DNA of 64,000 bases from Moraxellaceae bacterium. GTDB lineage: Bacteria > Pseudomonadota > Gammaproteobacteria > Pseudomonadales > Moraxellaceae. The DNA lies in the NCBI GenBank assembly GCA_004173455.1, contig SECL01000005.1:62001-126000 (forward strand), read 5' to 3'. The notes beneath the pieces are model-generated. The model did no database searches, was not told where the DNA came from, and saw only the letters and a list, made by a program, of their open reading frames with translations. The position numbers were made by a program, and so were the translations under genes. Below, piece after piece: positions 20,062 through 33,530 of this stretch (position 1 is its first letter; each line of letters opens with the position of its first letter).

Positions 20062-21339
20062 TTACACACTAATACCACGATCCGGGCTTTCCCAGCGTGC
20101 GCGTTTTTTTGACCGCTTGAGCAGGGCTTTGGGCACCGCCACCACCGTGGTGAGCATGGACAAAATCCAGTACAGCAACGGATACCAGATCACCCAGATA
20201 TAGTTGCGCAACAAGCGCCCCTGATCATAGCGACGATCCATCCACAGGCTAATCAAAAATTGCACCAGACAGGTCAAGCCCAAGAACAGGCCATACACTT
20301 GCGGTAAAATACTGGCGACGTACCAGCTTTTAGGCAGGTCAATAAATAAGCCCATAAAGTACAAGATAAAAATAATCAGCATGGCATACGACCAACCCAC
20401 GCTCAGCAAATATTCAAACGCCACGCCCCAGAAGCGGCGCGCTTTCCAGTGAAATAACGCCTTGCCATACTTGAGCAATACCTCGACCCCGCCCTGTGCC
20501 CAGCGCAACCGCTGGCTCCATAATCCCTTTAGCGTTTCTGGCATATACAGGTAGCACAAGGCCTGCGCCTCATAGCGAATATCCCAGTGATCCAGTTGCA
20601 GGCGCCATGAAATATCAATGTCTTCGGTGACAATGTTTTCACTCCAGTAACCCACTCGGTGCAATGCGGTTTTACGAAAGCCGGCGATCGCACCCGACAC
20701 GGTAAAGATACGGCCATAAGTCCGCTGTGCGCGCTTGATCAAACCAATAATGGAAGAAAACTCACCCACCTGAATCTTGCCCAGCAAACTGGAACGATTG
20801 ATGATGCGCGGATTGCCTGTCACTGCGCCCACCCGGGGGCCACTCAGCAAATGATCCATCATCCAGTGTACCGTGTACGGATGCAGCAAGGCATCGCCAT
20901 CGATACATACCAGATATTCATGCTTGCTCACCAGCGCACCAGCGCGTAAAGCAAACGCCTTGCCCTGATTATTGGTCAAATGCACGATGCGGATACGTGA
21001 ATCCTGCGCGGCCAGTTCCTCAACAATCTGCTCGGTCTGGTCGGTACTGCCGTCATTAATCACAATGACCTCAATATTGGGATAACGGCTAGCCAGCGCA
21101 AAACGCAAGGTCTCGGTGACATGCTGTTCTTCGTTGTAACAGGGAATCAAAATACTGCAACCCGGTGCAGTCTGATCGAATTGCGGCAAGGCTGGCCGGT
21201 GCAATTCGCGGCGCACATAAAACCAGATACCGCCAATCATCCATAGCCATGCCATCAGCAAGGGATAATAAAAGGCAAAAGCAAACAGCGCATTACGCAC
21301 GGATAAATTCTGTAGCCAGTTTAGGGCATCAATCAACAT
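20062..21339 (-). CDS. pgaC: Poly-beta-1,6-N-acetyl-D-glucosamine synthase PgaC (copy 2)
   Basis: Same architecture as copy 1: INDGSTDQT, IDGDALL, TGNPRI, LLGKIQVGEFSSI, TEDIDISW, QRLRWAQGG. Confidence 0.93.
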   Translation of the reverse strand: MLIDALNWLQNLSVRNALFAFAFYYPLLMAWLWMIGGIWFYVRRELHRPALPQFDQTAPGCSILIPCYNEEQHVTETLRFALASRYPNIEVIVINDGSTDQTEQIVEELAAQDSRIRIVHLTNNQGKAFALRAGALVSKHEYLVCIDGDALLHPYTVHWMMDHLLSGPRVGAVTGNPRIINRSSLLGKIQVGEFSSIIGLIKRAQRTYGRIFTVSGAIAGFRKTALHRVGYWSENIVTEDIDISWRLQLDHWDIRYEAQALCYLYMPETLKGLWSQRLRWAQGGVEVLLKYGKALFHWKARRFWGVAFEYLLSVGWSYAMLIIFILYFMGLFIDLPKSWYVASILPQVYGLFLGLTCLVQFLISLWMDRRYDQGRLLRNYIWVIWYPLLYWILSMLTTVVAVPKALLKRSKKRARWESPDRGISV

Positions 21340-21375
21340 AGGTCATACTCGCATGATTTTTATTGTGGTTATTCA

Positions 21376-24300
21376 TCAAAATACGCCGCTCAACCCTAGC
21401 ACGCCATACGTCCGATGCTCACGGTTGCCGTCATAGACCTGACTGCCCCAGCCCACGCCATAGTTGACTTGCCATGTCCGGCTTAACTGCCATTCATGCT
21501 GATACAGCGCATTGACATAGGATTTTCCAGAAAAGCCAGCTTGCTGGTTAATGCCCGTACCCAGCTCAAAATGCTGATTGAAGGACTGTTGCTCATCACC
21601 GCGCCAAGTCATCCAGTCATGTTGCATATTGATGCCATAGCTGAGATTGTGGTCAGGATTAAAGTAACTGCCGCCGGGCTGACTGTTGGTTTCATAAAAC
21701 GCTTCCAGTCCACCGGTAGTAATGTGTTTTTCATTGGCAAACAGGCGCTGGTTAAAGGCACCCGATAGCGACTGGCGCAAATTGCCATCGCTAATGTCCA
21801 ATGCCTGATAATTAAACGAAGCGTTGCGTGATTCATGCTGCCGCCAGTCCACACCAGCCTGATAACCATTGGCATCTAGCCCTGCTTCCAGCGCACGCAG
21901 CGGAATTTGTGCGCTGTTATAGTCATAACCCAACCGATAACGCCAGTGATCGTTCAGCCAGTGTCCCCAGCCTGCGCTAACCCCTGTTTTATGTTGGCCA
22001 GCTTGCCGGTCACTCTGAGCTTGGCTGGCCTGATTACCCAGTTGCTGATTGATTAAAACCCAAGCACTTTTGCGATCCTGTTGCCACTCGGCGCCCAGCC
22101 CTAGTCGCTGATCACGCTGATGGGTTGGCTCCAGATCAGCCCAGCGATCCTGATGATCGGCAAACATGCGCCAGTGACCAATCATCAGGCCATCTAGCCA
22201 TGGGCTGTTGATGCGGGTATGCCACTCGCGGTCACGACTGCCATTTACACTGTTCAGTGTTTTCTCATCAGCCTGACTACGACCAATGTTCAGATCACTT
22301 TGCAGGGTCACACGTTGGCGATCTTGCCATTCCTGCTGTGCCTTGAGCACACCACTATTGTTGGGGGCTTTTTGACTGGCCTTGTCCAGTGCGTTTTTCC
22401 AGTCTACGTCGTGCTGCAAGTCACGCGCATTGCTGGTGGTGGTTAAATCCAGCGCAACGCTATAAGGCGCTTTTTCATAGGCCTGCTGCACCACCTGATC
22501 CGCAGCTTGCGGTAGACCACGCCAGTTCAAAATCGTGGCGTAATCATTGGCCAGATTAATATTGTCCGGATTTTGCGCAACCAGTTGCTGAAGCTTAGGT
22601 GCGGCAATATCCAGTCGGTTACGGTATGCGGCATCCAGTGCAAGCATCTGTTCTACCCGCACGCGAGTATTGTGGGCATTCACATCGGTCTTACTGTCAG
22701 TGACTGCTGGAAATTGCTGATCCAGTGCGGCCAGTCGCTCACTGGCTTGCGGGTATTGTTCCTGTTCCAGCAAGGCATAATAATCGGCAATTAACAGCTC
22801 GGCATCCGGTTGTAGGACGTTATCCAATAAATATTGATAAATTTCATGCGCTTTTTGTGGCTGCTTGCGTGCCAGATAGGCATCGGCCACAGCCTGCTTG
22901 GCATAGGGCTGCAATTGGAACTGTTCACTCACCGACAGTTGCTGATATTGCTTAATCAGCTCGGGCAACCGCTCATTCACCCGTAAGGCATACAGATAAT
23001 CATTAAACAGCGGCGGATATTGTTCGCTGCTTTTATCCAGTTGATCAAGTGCCTGCCGTAACGCCAGAATATTTTGGTCAATGCGCTGGCGTGCCTGCTG
23101 ATACTGACCCTGTGCTTCCAGTGCATCCTTTTGTTTTAAAGCAGCCTGTAAATTTTGGCTAAGCCAATCTGCTTTAACCGGCCAAAGCATATTTTCCGAA
23201 AAAACCTCAGGATGCTGAAGAGCCAGTTGATAGGCTGCCTCGGTCTGGTTCAGATTGCTCAGCGCGACAAACTGCTGTTCCAGCGCCAGCCGCTGCTGGG
23301 GATTTAAGGCCAGTGCCCGCTGGCTGGAAACAATGGCTTGCTCTGAAAAACCAGCCAGCCGCTGAATATAGGCCAGTCGTGCATATTGATCCGCATCAAG
23401 CTGACCTTGCTGCAATGATGGTATTAGTTGCTGCACTACCGTGGTTTGTCCAGCTTCAGCAGCCAATGTCGCGTAATACCACGGATCAATACGCGCTGGG
23501 TGATGTGGCAAATTATCCGTCTGACGATTGATGTGCTGGGCAATGTCAAAAGCAGACTGGAACTGGCGCTGGTCACGCAAAGCATCTAGCCATGATTTAT
23601 AGGCATAGTCGGGCAGATTTTGCAGTTTGGTCGGTAATTTTTCCTGTTGGCTAAGCTGCACAATATCGGCATTGCGGCCAGCTTTGCGCAGCACCACGAT
23701 CAAATCAGCCGTAATATTGAAATCGTCAGGATTTTGCTGGTGCAACTGGTGGAGCGTGGCAAGTGCCGGTTCAAACTGTTGCTGACTGGCCAGTTTGACG
23801 GCTTGCTGACGCATGAGTTGCTGTTGTTGTGACAAAGCCAGCGGTTGTGCAGGCTGCATACGCAAAGCCTGATCTGCATTGACCAACGCTTTTTGCTCAT
23901 CTCCCGTTAGACGATAGATATAAGCCAGTTGTGCATATTGATCTGCGCTTTGCAGGCTGGCAGGATTAAGGTGCTGTAAAATAGCCTGTGCAGCGCTGAC
24001 CTGACCTGCTTCAGCGGCCAGCGTGGCATAATATAGCGGATCAATCTGAGGAGCTAAACCTTGTGCTGTACGCTGCTGTGCCACCTGATAGGCAAGCTTG
24101 GGTTGCTGGCTATCCCTTAATCCTCCAATCCACGCTATCACGGCATAAGCTGGCATGCGTAATGACTGCTGTTGCAGTGTGGCGCGTCGGGTCAATACAG
24201 CAATGTCTTTATTTCGACCTGCCTGCCGTAAGAGCACCATCAGGTCAGCGGTCACTTTGATGTCGTGAGGTGATCGCTGATGCAACCGCTGCAAAACCAC

Positions 24301-24489
24301 AATAGCCGGCTTTAATTGGCCTTGTCTGGCCAGTTGTACCGCATGTTCACGCTGTTGACTGATACTTAATGCGGTGCCTGCCGGCTTGGCATATAAGGTA
24401 GAAGATACCGAAAAACAGCCTATTTCCAGAAAGAATAAACAACCCAGATAAAGTTTATTTTTTAATGGATCAGGGTAAGATCGCCCCAT
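21376..24489 (-). CDS. pgaA: PNAG outer-membrane export porin PgaA with N-terminal TPR repeats
   Basis: Long TPR region then beta-barrel C-terminus (NSPWLDGLMIGHWRMFADHQDRWADLEPTHQRDQRLGLGAEWQQD ... YGVGWGSQVYDGNREHRTYGVLGLSGVF); adjacent to pgaC/D. Confidence 0.9.
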   Translation of the reverse strand: MGRSYPDPLKNKLYLGCLFFLEIGCFSVSSTLYAKPAGTALSISQQREHAVQLARQGQLKPAIVVLQRLHQRSPHDIKVTADLMVLLRQAGRNKDIAVLTRRATLQQQSLRMPAYAVIAWIGGLRDSQQPKLAYQVAQQRTAQGLAPQIDPLYYATLAAEAGQVSAAQAILQHLNPASLQSADQYAQLAYIYRLTGDEQKALVNADQALRMQPAQPLALSQQQQLMRQQAVKLASQQQFEPALATLHQLHQQNPDDFNITADLIVVLRKAGRNADIVQLSQQEKLPTKLQNLPDYAYKSWLDALRDQRQFQSAFDIAQHINRQTDNLPHHPARIDPWYYATLAAEAGQTTVVQQLIPSLQQGQLDADQYARLAYIQRLAGFSEQAIVSSQRALALNPQQRLALEQQFVALSNLNQTEAAYQLALQHPEVFSENMLWPVKADWLSQNLQAALKQKDALEAQGQYQQARQRIDQNILALRQALDQLDKSSEQYPPLFNDYLYALRVNERLPELIKQYQQLSVSEQFQLQPYAKQAVADAYLARKQPQKAHEIYQYLLDNVLQPDAELLIADYYALLEQEQYPQASERLAALDQQFPAVTDSKTDVNAHNTRVRVEQMLALDAAYRNRLDIAAPKLQQLVAQNPDNINLANDYATILNWRGLPQAADQVVQQAYEKAPYSVALDLTTTSNARDLQHDVDWKNALDKASQKAPNNSGVLKAQQEWQDRQRVTLQSDLNIGRSQADEKTLNSVNGSRDREWHTRINSPWLDGLMIGHWRMFADHQDRWADLEPTHQRDQRLGLGAEWQQDRKSAWVLINQQLGNQASQAQSDRQAGQHKTGVSAGWGHWLNDHWRYRLGYDYNSAQIPLRALEAGLDANGYQAGVDWRQHESRNASFNYQALDISDGNLRQSLSGAFNQRLFANEKHITTGGLEAFYETNSQPGGSYFNPDHNLSYGINMQHDWMTWRGDEQQSFNQHFELGTGINQQAGFSGKSYVNALYQHEWQLSRTWQVNYGVGWGSQVYDGNREHRTYGVLGLSGVF

Positions 24490-24773
24490 AATTATTCCAA
24501 AAATAAAAAGAAAAAAATCAAAGTATGCGGATAAAATGACCGGCTTACGTTGTGCGCTTATTGTCTATATTTATTGCAAAGCTTCAGTGTGTTAATTAGT
24601 CTATATTGGCAAGTTCGCGTAAGTAAACAGGCAAAAACGTAGACTACACGCTGCTTTCGTGTAAATTAAAATAATTTGTTCGCCTTTTTTTGAGGCAAAT
24701 TTGTAATTTCAAATCTCTCGTTTTATCTTTTTGACCTTTTATGTGGTGCGATACTTCAAAAAACCGCTATCGC

Positions 24774-24803
24774 ATAAAAAAAGAGCGCCTAAGCGCCCTT
24801 CTT
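24774..24803 (-). terminator. Intrinsic terminator downstream of sucD
   Basis: Minus strand: GGGCGC-TTAG-GCGCTC followed by T7. Confidence 0.8.
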
Positions 24804-24831
24804 TAAACTTGACCTAAACTACACGATAGCG

Positions 24832-25722
24832 TTAAGCCATGCCTTTGTCTTTTAGCACTTGCAGCATGGTAGAACCCAGCTCGGCAGGGCTACGTGTATA
24901 CGCCATGCCTGCTTTTTCAAACGCTGCAAATTTTTCTTCTGCGGTGCCTTTACCACCAGAAATAATCGCACCAGCATGACCCATGCGTTTGCCTTTAGGT
25001 GCAGTCACACCCGCAATATAACCCACCACTGGCTTGCTCACATTGGACTGGATATATTCAGCCGCTTCTTCTTCAGCAGAACCACCAATTTCACCAATCA
25101 TAATGATGGCATCGGTGTCTGGATCATCCTGAAATAATTTCAGTGCATCAATCTGGTTCATACCCGGAATTGGATCACCACCAATACCGATACAAGTCGA
25201 CTGGCCCAAGCCCAGCTTGGTGGTTTGTGCCACAGCTTCATAAGTCAGCGTACCGGAACGGGAAATAATACCAATACGACCTGGCAAATGAATATGACCT
25301 GGCATGATGCCAATTTTACATTCGCCTGGAGTGATCACACCCGGGCAGTTTGGACCCACCAAACGTGTACCATTGCCATTGGTTTCCAGATAACGCTTGG
25401 CTTTGAGCATATCGATGGTTGGTACGCCTTCAGTGATTACCACAATCAGCGCAACACCGGAATCAATTGCTTCAATAATGGAATCAAGTACAAATGGTGC
25501 AGGTACATAAATGACCGTTGCATCGGCTTGGGTTTGATCTACCGCTTCACGCATGGTGTTAAACACAGGCAAGTCCAGATGGCTTGAACCACCCTTGCCC
25601 GGCGTAACCCCACCCACGACTTTGGTGCCATAAGCAATGGCTTGCTCAGAATGGAATGTGCCGTTTTTACCAGTAAAGCCCTGTACCAGAACTTTGGTGT
25701 CTTTATTAATTAATACGCTCAT
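24832..25722 (-). CDS. sucD: Succinate--CoA ligase subunit alpha
   Basis: [45 protein letters not shown]; phosphohistidine context [14 protein letters not shown]. Confidence 0.97.
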   Translation of the reverse strand: MSVLINKDTKVLVQGFTGKNGTFHSEQAIAYGTKVVGGVTPGKGGSSHLDLPVFNTMREAVDQTQADATVIYVPAPFVLDSIIEAIDSGVALIVVITEGVPTIDMLKAKRYLETNGNGTRLVGPNCPGVITPGECKIGIMPGHIHLPGRIGIISRSGTLTYEAVAQTTKLGLGQSTCIGIGGDPIPGMNQIDALKLFQDDPDTDAIIMIGEIGGSAEEEAAEYIQSNVSKPVVGYIAGVTAPKGKRMGHAGAIISGGKGTAEEKFAAFEKAGMAYTRSPAELGSTMLQVLKDKGMA

Positions 25723-25733
25723 GCTAATGCTCC

Positions 25734-26897
25734 TTAGGCTTTGACGGCTGCAACAATTTTTTCCGCAGCATCGGCCAAGCCTTGCGCAGGAATAAGTTTA
25801 AGACCTGATTGCTCCAGAATCTGGGAACCAAGCTCGGCATTGTTACCTTCCAGTCGTACTACCACAGGAACAGTCACATTCACTTCTTTTACTGCCGCAA
25901 TGATCGCTTCGGCAATCATGTCGCAACGTACAATACCGCCAAAAATGTTAATCAAAACACCTTGCACTGAGCTATCAGCCAAAATCAGCTTGAACGCTTC
26001 AATCACACGGTCTTTGGTGGCACCACCACCCACATCCAGGAAGTTGGCGGGCTGACCACCGTACAGCTTGATGATGTCCATGGTCGCCATGGCCAGACCG
26101 GCACCATTGACCATACAGCCAATATTGCCTTCTAGCGCCACGTAGTTTAATTCAAACTCCGAGGCTTTCAGCTCGCGCTCGTTTTCCTGTGACTTGTCAC
26201 GTGAGGCCGCAATAGCTGGCAAACGGTACAGGGCATTGGAGTCGATGCCCACTTTGGCATCCACACACAGGATTTCGCCATTTTCACGTACCGACAATGG
26301 ATTGATTTCAAACAGCGCAAAATCATTGTCAATAAATGCGTTATAAGCACCCATCATGAGTTTAACAAACTGATTAATTTGCTTGTCTTTTAAACCCAAC
26401 TGGAACGCTACATCACGCGCCTGAAAAGGTTGTAAACCCACCAATGGGTCAACCGTGACTTTGAGGATTTTTTCGGGTGTTTCAGCCGCAACGTGTTCAA
26501 TATCCACACCACCTTCGGTAGACGCCATAAAGGTCACACGGCGGGTAGAACGATCAACCACAGCACCCAGATACAGCTCACGCTCTACGGGATAAACATC
26601 TTCACACACTAGTACACTATTCACAGGCTGGCCATCGGCATCAGTCTGATAAGTGACCAAACGCGTGCCAATCAAGTCACGGGCAATTTGAGCAGCTTCT
26701 TCTTTGCTCTTGGCAATTTTTACACCGCCAGCCTTACCACGGCCACCGGCATGAACTTGCGCCTTAATGACGGCAAAGTTACCAATTTTCTCAAACGCTG
26801 CGGCTGCTTCTTCTGGCGTGGTGGCCAAAATGCCTTCTTGTACCGGCATACCGTATTGCTTTAGCAACGCCTTTGCTTGATATTCATGTAAATTCAT
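25734..26897 (-). CDS. sucC: Succinate--CoA ligase subunit beta
   Basis: [54 protein letters not shown]. Confidence 0.97.
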   Translation of the reverse strand: MNLHEYQAKALLKQYGMPVQEGILATTPEEAAAAFEKIGNFAVIKAQVHAGGRGKAGGVKIAKSKEEAAQIARDLIGTRLVTYQTDADGQPVNSVLVCEDVYPVERELYLGAVVDRSTRRVTFMASTEGGVDIEHVAAETPEKILKVTVDPLVGLQPFQARDVAFQLGLKDKQINQFVKLMMGAYNAFIDNDFALFEINPLSVRENGEILCVDAKVGIDSNALYRLPAIAASRDKSQENERELKASEFELNYVALEGNIGCMVNGAGLAMATMDIIKLYGGQPANFLDVGGGATKDRVIEAFKLILADSSVQGVLINIFGGIVRCDMIAEAIIAAVKEVNVTVPVVVRLEGNNAELGSQILEQSGLKLIPAQGLADAAEKIVAAVKA

Positions 26898-27123
26898 TGA
26901 TAGACCTAACCGTATAATCGTTGGTTAATTAAAATACTGCCCTGTCTGATCATCCACAATAATCATTCACTGAGGATGATCCGGCAACGCATTCGTATTC
27001 CACACACAGCCACTTTTTATGACCCGCAACACACTAGTCTAAAAAGTGATCCTGCTTACTTCATTTCAAATTACTGCATGTCAAATTTCTTTATGGCATA
27101 TGCCAGCACAGCAATGCAGCCTG

Positions 27124-28620
<1,497 letters not shown>

Positions 28621-28710
28621 CTAAGAATAGGCAAAAAAATATCATCATTGACTGCTGCCCAAAATCAGTTTAGGCAGCAAATCCTTACATTCCATCATTA
28701 GGCTGAGCAG

Positions 28711-29979
28711 TTACAGATCCAGTAATAAGGACGCCGGATCTTCAATAAACTGCTTAATGGCAACCAGAAAACCAACCGCTTCTTTGCCATCAATCATGCG
28801 ATGGTCATACGACAAGGCCAGATACATCATGGGTAAAATCACCACTTGACCATTTACAGCCATCGGACGGTCCTGAATCTTGTGCATGCCCAAAATAGCA
28901 GTTTGGGGCGGGTTCAAAATCGGTGTCGACAGCAATGAACCAAACGTCCCACCATTTGAAATGGTAAAAGTACCGCCAGTCATGTCTTCGATCGACAGTT
29001 TTCCGTCACGGGCTTTTTTGCCATACTCAATAATATTTTTTTCAACTTCTGCATGGTTCAGACGGTCGGTATCACGTAGCACTGGCACTACCAGACCACG
29101 GTCGCTAGATACCGCAACACCAATGTCATAATAGCCATGATAAACAATATCATCGCCATCAATTGACGCATTCACCGCAGGATAGCGTTTTAAGGCTTCG
29201 GTCACGGCCTTTACAAAGAACGACATGAAGCCCAGTTTGGTGCCATGGCGTTTTTCAAACCGCTCCTGATACAGCTTGCGCATATCCATAATCGGTTTCA
29301 TGTTGACTTCGTTAAATGTGGTCAGCATGGCGGTACTTTGGGTCGCGGATAACAAACGCTCCGCAACACGCTTGCGTAAGCGGGTCATTGGCACACGTTT
29401 TTCAACCCGCTCACCCACGGCCTGACTCAATGCAGTGGGTATCTGTGTGGCAGCAGTTTGCGCTGACGCAGTTTGCGCGGCCTTAGGATTAGACACGTGA
29501 TTGGTGACATCTTCTTTGGTCACACGACCACCGCGCCCAGTCCCTGAAATATCCTTGATATCCAGACCTTGCTCGGAAACTGTTTTACGCACAGCAGGGC
29601 TTTGATCAGTCGATGACGGCGCTGGTTGAGCAGCTTGGGTTGGCGCACTGGCTGGTGGCTCATCACGTTTTACAATCGCTGTGGCACCCGCTTCAGTTTT
29701 TTGAACGTCTTGAGCGACTTGTTGCTCGCTAACTGCACCTACACCGGCTTCAAACGTGGCAATCACTTCACCAGAAAGTACTGTTTCACCTTCTGGTTTA
29801 ACAATACTACTCAAAGCACCATCAGCGGGAGCAACCACTTCTAAAACCACTTTATCGGTTTCAATATCAGCAATCACTTCATCGCGGGCAACAGGCTCGC
29901 CCACTTTTTTGTGCCAGGTCGCAACAGTACCGTCGGCAACTGACTCTGGAAATACAGGGGCTTTAATTTCGGTTGCCAT
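28711..29979 (-). CDS. sucB: 2-oxoglutarate dehydrogenase E2, dihydrolipoyllysine succinyltransferase
   Basis: Lipoyl domain [14 protein letters not shown]; catalytic [19 protein letters not shown]. Confidence 0.97.
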   Translation of the reverse strand: MATEIKAPVFPESVADGTVATWHKKVGEPVARDEVIADIETDKVVLEVVAPADGALSSIVKPEGETVLSGEVIATFEAGVGAVSEQQVAQDVQKTEAGATAIVKRDEPPASAPTQAAQPAPSSTDQSPAVRKTVSEQGLDIKDISGTGRGGRVTKEDVTNHVSNPKAAQTASAQTAATQIPTALSQAVGERVEKRVPMTRLRKRVAERLLSATQSTAMLTTFNEVNMKPIMDMRKLYQERFEKRHGTKLGFMSFFVKAVTEALKRYPAVNASIDGDDIVYHGYYDIGVAVSSDRGLVVPVLRDTDRLNHAEVEKNIIEYGKKARDGKLSIEDMTGGTFTISNGGTFGSLLSTPILNPPQTAILGMHKIQDRPMAVNGQVVILPMMYLALSYDHRMIDGKEAVGFLVAIKQFIEDPASLLLDL

Positions 29980-29981
29980 GA

Positions 29982-32852
29982 TTAGGCTTCTCCTTGTTGA
30001 TCAGGCTTTGCACTTGTTGAGTCAATACCTAGGGCATCAATAACCAGAGTGGCTTGCTGTTTTGCATGTAAATAAGGTGAACCGCTTGCTGGTGCCGCTG
30101 AAGCTGGTCGACCGGCATAGCTCACTGGAATCAATTGATCAGGACGCAAGCTGGCCACATCACTGTAGATAAGATGTGCAATAAAAAGCCATGCCCCCTG
30201 ATTCTGTGGTTCTTCCTGTGCCCACACCACGCGCTCCAGATTTGGATATTGCGCCAAAACTTCACGCACACGGGTTTGTGGATAGGGATAGAGCTGTTCA
30301 ATGCGCACAATGGCAACATCTTGGATATTTTCTTCGCGGCGTTTTTCCAGCAAATCGTAATAGACCTTGCCGCCACACAGCACCACACGTTTTACGGCAT
30401 TTTTATCTTGATTATCCAGCTCATCAATTACAGTTTCAAAACGACCATCGGCCAGTTCATCCAGACTGGAAACCGCCAGCTTATGCCGCAGCAAGCTCTT
30501 AGGTGACATAATGATGAGTGGTTTACGCGCTGGACGCACGGCCTGACGGCGTAGCAAATGATAAATTTGCGCTGGCGTGGTTGGCGTACATACCTGCATG
30601 TTATCTTCTGCACACAGTTGCAAGTAGCGCTCCAGACGCGCACTGGAATGCTCAGGACCTTGTCCTTCGTAGCCATGAGGCAACAACAAGGTCAAACCGC
30701 ACAAGCGCTCCCATTTGGTTTCGCCCGAGCTAATAAACTGGTCAATCACCACTTGCGCGCCGTTGGCAAAATCACCAAATTGGGCTTCCCAGATAATCAG
30801 GCTATTGGGAATGGTGGTGGCATAGCCGTATTCAAATGCAAGAACCGCCTCTTCCGATAACAGCGAGTCATACAGCGCAAAACGCGACTGATTTTCTTTG
30901 ATATGACACAGTGGAATATAAATTTCACCATTGACTTGATTATGCAGCTTGGCATGACGGTGCGAGAATGTCCCGCGTCCGACATCTTGTCCAGTCAGAC
31001 GTACCAAAAATCCTTCGTCAATTAAAGTGGCATAGGCCAAGGTTTCAGCCGCACCCCAATTGAGTGGCGTTTCACCAGTTTGCATTTGCAGGCGATCATC
31101 AACCACTTTTTTGACCTGACGCTGCAACACAAACCCTTCAGGTAATCGATACATGGCCTGCGCCAGTTCTGTTAGGCGCTCTTTAGAATAGGATGTATCC
31201 CAACTATCCACCAGTTGATGGCCAACATAAGGCGACCAGTCCACATACAGTTTTTTATTGGGTTCACGCACCAGCGCATTGGCAACATGCTTGCCCTCTT
31301 CCAGCGCATTGCGATAATCCTCAACCAGTGTGTCGACCTCACTCCGCGTCACCACGTCTTCCCTGACCAGTTGATCAGCATATAAGGTACGCGTAGTGGG
31401 TAGTTTAGCAATCACTTGGTACATCAAGGGTTGAGTACCTGATGGCTCATCAGCTTCGTTATGACCGCGACGGCGGTAGCAGAACAGGTCAATCACCACA
31501 TCTTTACGAAATTCCTGACGGAAATCCAAAGCAAGCTGCGTAATAAATACCACGGCTTCAGGGTCATCACCATTGACATGAAAAATGGGAGCCTGCACCA
31601 TTTTGGAAATAGCAGTACAGTATTCGGTAGAGCGGGCATCTTCACGCGCACTGGTAGTAAAACCCACCTGATTATTAATAATCACATGAACCGTGCCACC
31701 CACCGTAAAGCCACGAGTCTGTGACATCTGGAAGGTTTCCATCACCACACCCTGACCGGCAAAAGCAGCATCACCATGCACAATAATCGGCAGCACATCA
31801 TCGCCGCCAATACTTCTGCGGCGCACCTGACGCGCACGCACCGACCCTTCTACGACTGGACTGACAATTTCAAGATGCGAAGGGTTAAATGCTAGCGCCA
31901 GATGAATTTCACCACCGGGTGTCATGACGTTGCTGGAAAACCCCTGATGATATTTCACATCACCGGAGCCCTTTTTGTTAAAGGGTTTGCCTTCAAACTC
32001 CTCAAACAGCTCCGTGGGATTTTTACCCAGAATATTGACCAGCATATTCAGGCGACCGCGATGCGCCATGCCAATAACAACTTCCTTAGTCCCCACCTTA
32101 CCGGAACGCTGGATCAGCTCATTGATCATGGGAATAAAGCTTTCCCCACCTTCAAGACCAAAGCGTTTAGCACCGACATAGCGGCTTCCCAGATATTTTT
32201 CCAACCCTTCGGCAGCAGTAATTCGCTCTAAAATACTTCTTTTTTGTTCATTGCTGAAATTAAACTGGCCGCGCGCACCTTCTAACCGCTGTTGAATCCA
32301 GCGTTTTTCTTTGGTGTCGACAATATACATGTACTCTGAGCCAATCGAACCACAATAAATGGCTTCCATGGCATCTACCATTTCACCCAGCGTGGCTTCT
32401 GCTTTACCAATGGCCAGATTACCGGTCTGAAAGACCGTATCAAAGTCTGAACGCGACAGACCATGCGCAGCCAGATCCAGATCAGGAACAGCTTCGCGAT
32501 GGCTTAAATGCAAGGGATCGAGTTTGGCTTTCTGATGTCCGCGGTTACGATAAGCGGCAATCAGTTGTAGTACCCCAACCTGCCGACGCTCATGTTCGGT
32601 ACTGACTGAGCTTTGCGGCATCGGTTGCACACGGGTGCTATTGCGCGCCAGCAATAAAAACTGCTCTTTAACATTGCGGTGGGGTTGATCCCCTTTAGGG
32701 AACTGGTCAAAGTAAGCGCGCCAGTCGTCTCCTACTGTGTCGGGTGCAGTGAGGTAACACTCGTAAAGCTCTTCAATATATGCCGCGTTTTCTGCGGATA
32801 ATTCTGTGTCTAGACGCTGTGCGTCAACAACTTCTTGCATGAGACGACCCAT
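29982..32852 (-). CDS. sucA: 2-oxoglutarate dehydrogenase E1
   Basis: [37 protein letters not shown]; start may instead be ATG at 32840 ([15 protein letters not shown]). Confidence 0.96.
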   Translation of the reverse strand: MGRLMQEVVDAQRLDTELSAENAAYIEELYECYLTAPDTVGDDWRAYFDQFPKGDQPHRNVKEQFLLLARNSTRVQPMPQSSVSTEHERRQVGVLQLIAAYRNRGHQKAKLDPLHLSHREAVPDLDLAAHGLSRSDFDTVFQTGNLAIGKAEATLGEMVDAMEAIYCGSIGSEYMYIVDTKEKRWIQQRLEGARGQFNFSNEQKRSILERITAAEGLEKYLGSRYVGAKRFGLEGGESFIPMINELIQRSGKVGTKEVVIGMAHRGRLNMLVNILGKNPTELFEEFEGKPFNKKGSGDVKYHQGFSSNVMTPGGEIHLALAFNPSHLEIVSPVVEGSVRARQVRRRSIGGDDVLPIIVHGDAAFAGQGVVMETFQMSQTRGFTVGGTVHVIINNQVGFTTSAREDARSTEYCTAISKMVQAPIFHVNGDDPEAVVFITQLALDFRQEFRKDVVIDLFCYRRRGHNEADEPSGTQPLMYQVIAKLPTTRTLYADQLVREDVVTRSEVDTLVEDYRNALEEGKHVANALVREPNKKLYVDWSPYVGHQLVDSWDTSYSKERLTELAQAMYRLPEGFVLQRQVKKVVDDRLQMQTGETPLNWGAAETLAYATLIDEGFLVRLTGQDVGRGTFSHRHAKLHNQVNGEIYIPLCHIKENQSRFALYDSLLSEEAVLAFEYGYATTIPNSLIIWEAQFGDFANGAQVVIDQFISSGETKWERLCGLTLLLPHGYEGQGPEHSSARLERYLQLCAEDNMQVCTPTTPAQIYHLLRRQAVRPARKPLIIMSPKSLLRHKLAVSSLDELADGRFETVIDELDNQDKNAVKRVVLCGGKVYYDLLEKRREENIQDVAIVRIEQLYPYPQTRVREVLAQYPNLERVVWAQEEPQNQGAWLFIAHLIYSDVASLRPDQLIPVSYAGRPASAAPASGSPYLHAKQQATLVIDALGIDSTSAKPDQQGEA

Positions 32853-32899
32853 TTTTCAATTGCAAAAATAATAGCCTGCCGGATAAACAAGCCACATGA

Positions 32900-32929
32900 C
32901 ATTAAGGTTTTGGATACAAAACCTTAATG
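32900..32929. repeat. Perfect 13-bp inverted repeat with GATA loop upstream of sucA
   Basis: CATTAAGGTTTTG-GATA-CAAAACCTTAATG. Confidence 0.9.
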
Positions 32930-33482
32930 CTGCGTAAGTAACCACCGTCCGAAGACAGCTATCCTTCACACACGACGACAACACAACCAAGCCAGGTTAA
33001 CTGGCCTATGCATGCTTCCAGAAAAATCAGTCAAGCAGACTAACGTGTTTAACACGCGCTCCCGCTTGACCAGCTTATCTAGCCGTACACCGTACCTGTC
33101 CAAAGACAGGCAATTTTTTGCAAATCGAATTGGCCAAAACAAAAGATAGGGGTCGGGCTAGATCTATTGGCTTGGCGAATGCGACTTAGGGTTAAGGTCT
33201 GATAAACCACTTCATTACAGATAAAAGTTGTTATCAATAATGACGATTATTATGACCCTTCGTCATCTGTATTTCATGTGACAAATCGTATCATGAGTTA
33301 CATAAACATCTGGATTTTTTTATTCAATAGCTATTATTAAGCCGTGAAATAATCCCTTAGATAATGAATAGCATATGTGATTTATGCACCAGTTTCAGCT
33401 CCATTAAGACCAAAGTTGAAGCTTGTTAGCACCAAAAATGAACAGGCGCTTTACTTATAGTGCAAATCCACTCCAAAAAATA

Positions 33483-33512
33483 AAAAACGCGCCTTATAGA
33501 CGCGTTTCTTAT
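33483..33512 (-). terminator. Intrinsic terminator downstream of sdhB
   Basis: Minus strand: AAACGCGTC-TATAAG-GCGCGTTTTTTA. Confidence 0.75.
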
Positions 33513-33530
33513 AGACAGAACAATTCAGGT

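Noticed and set aside
23290-24351. Repetitive DNA considered as a CRISPR or DNA satellite
   Set aside because: The periodicity is a coding duplication of TPR modules in PgaA with diverged codons, not identical DNA repeats with spacers.
30135-30506. Overlapping plus-strand ORFs within sucA (also 30191-30502, 30558-30860)
   Set aside because: Antisense shadows of sucA.
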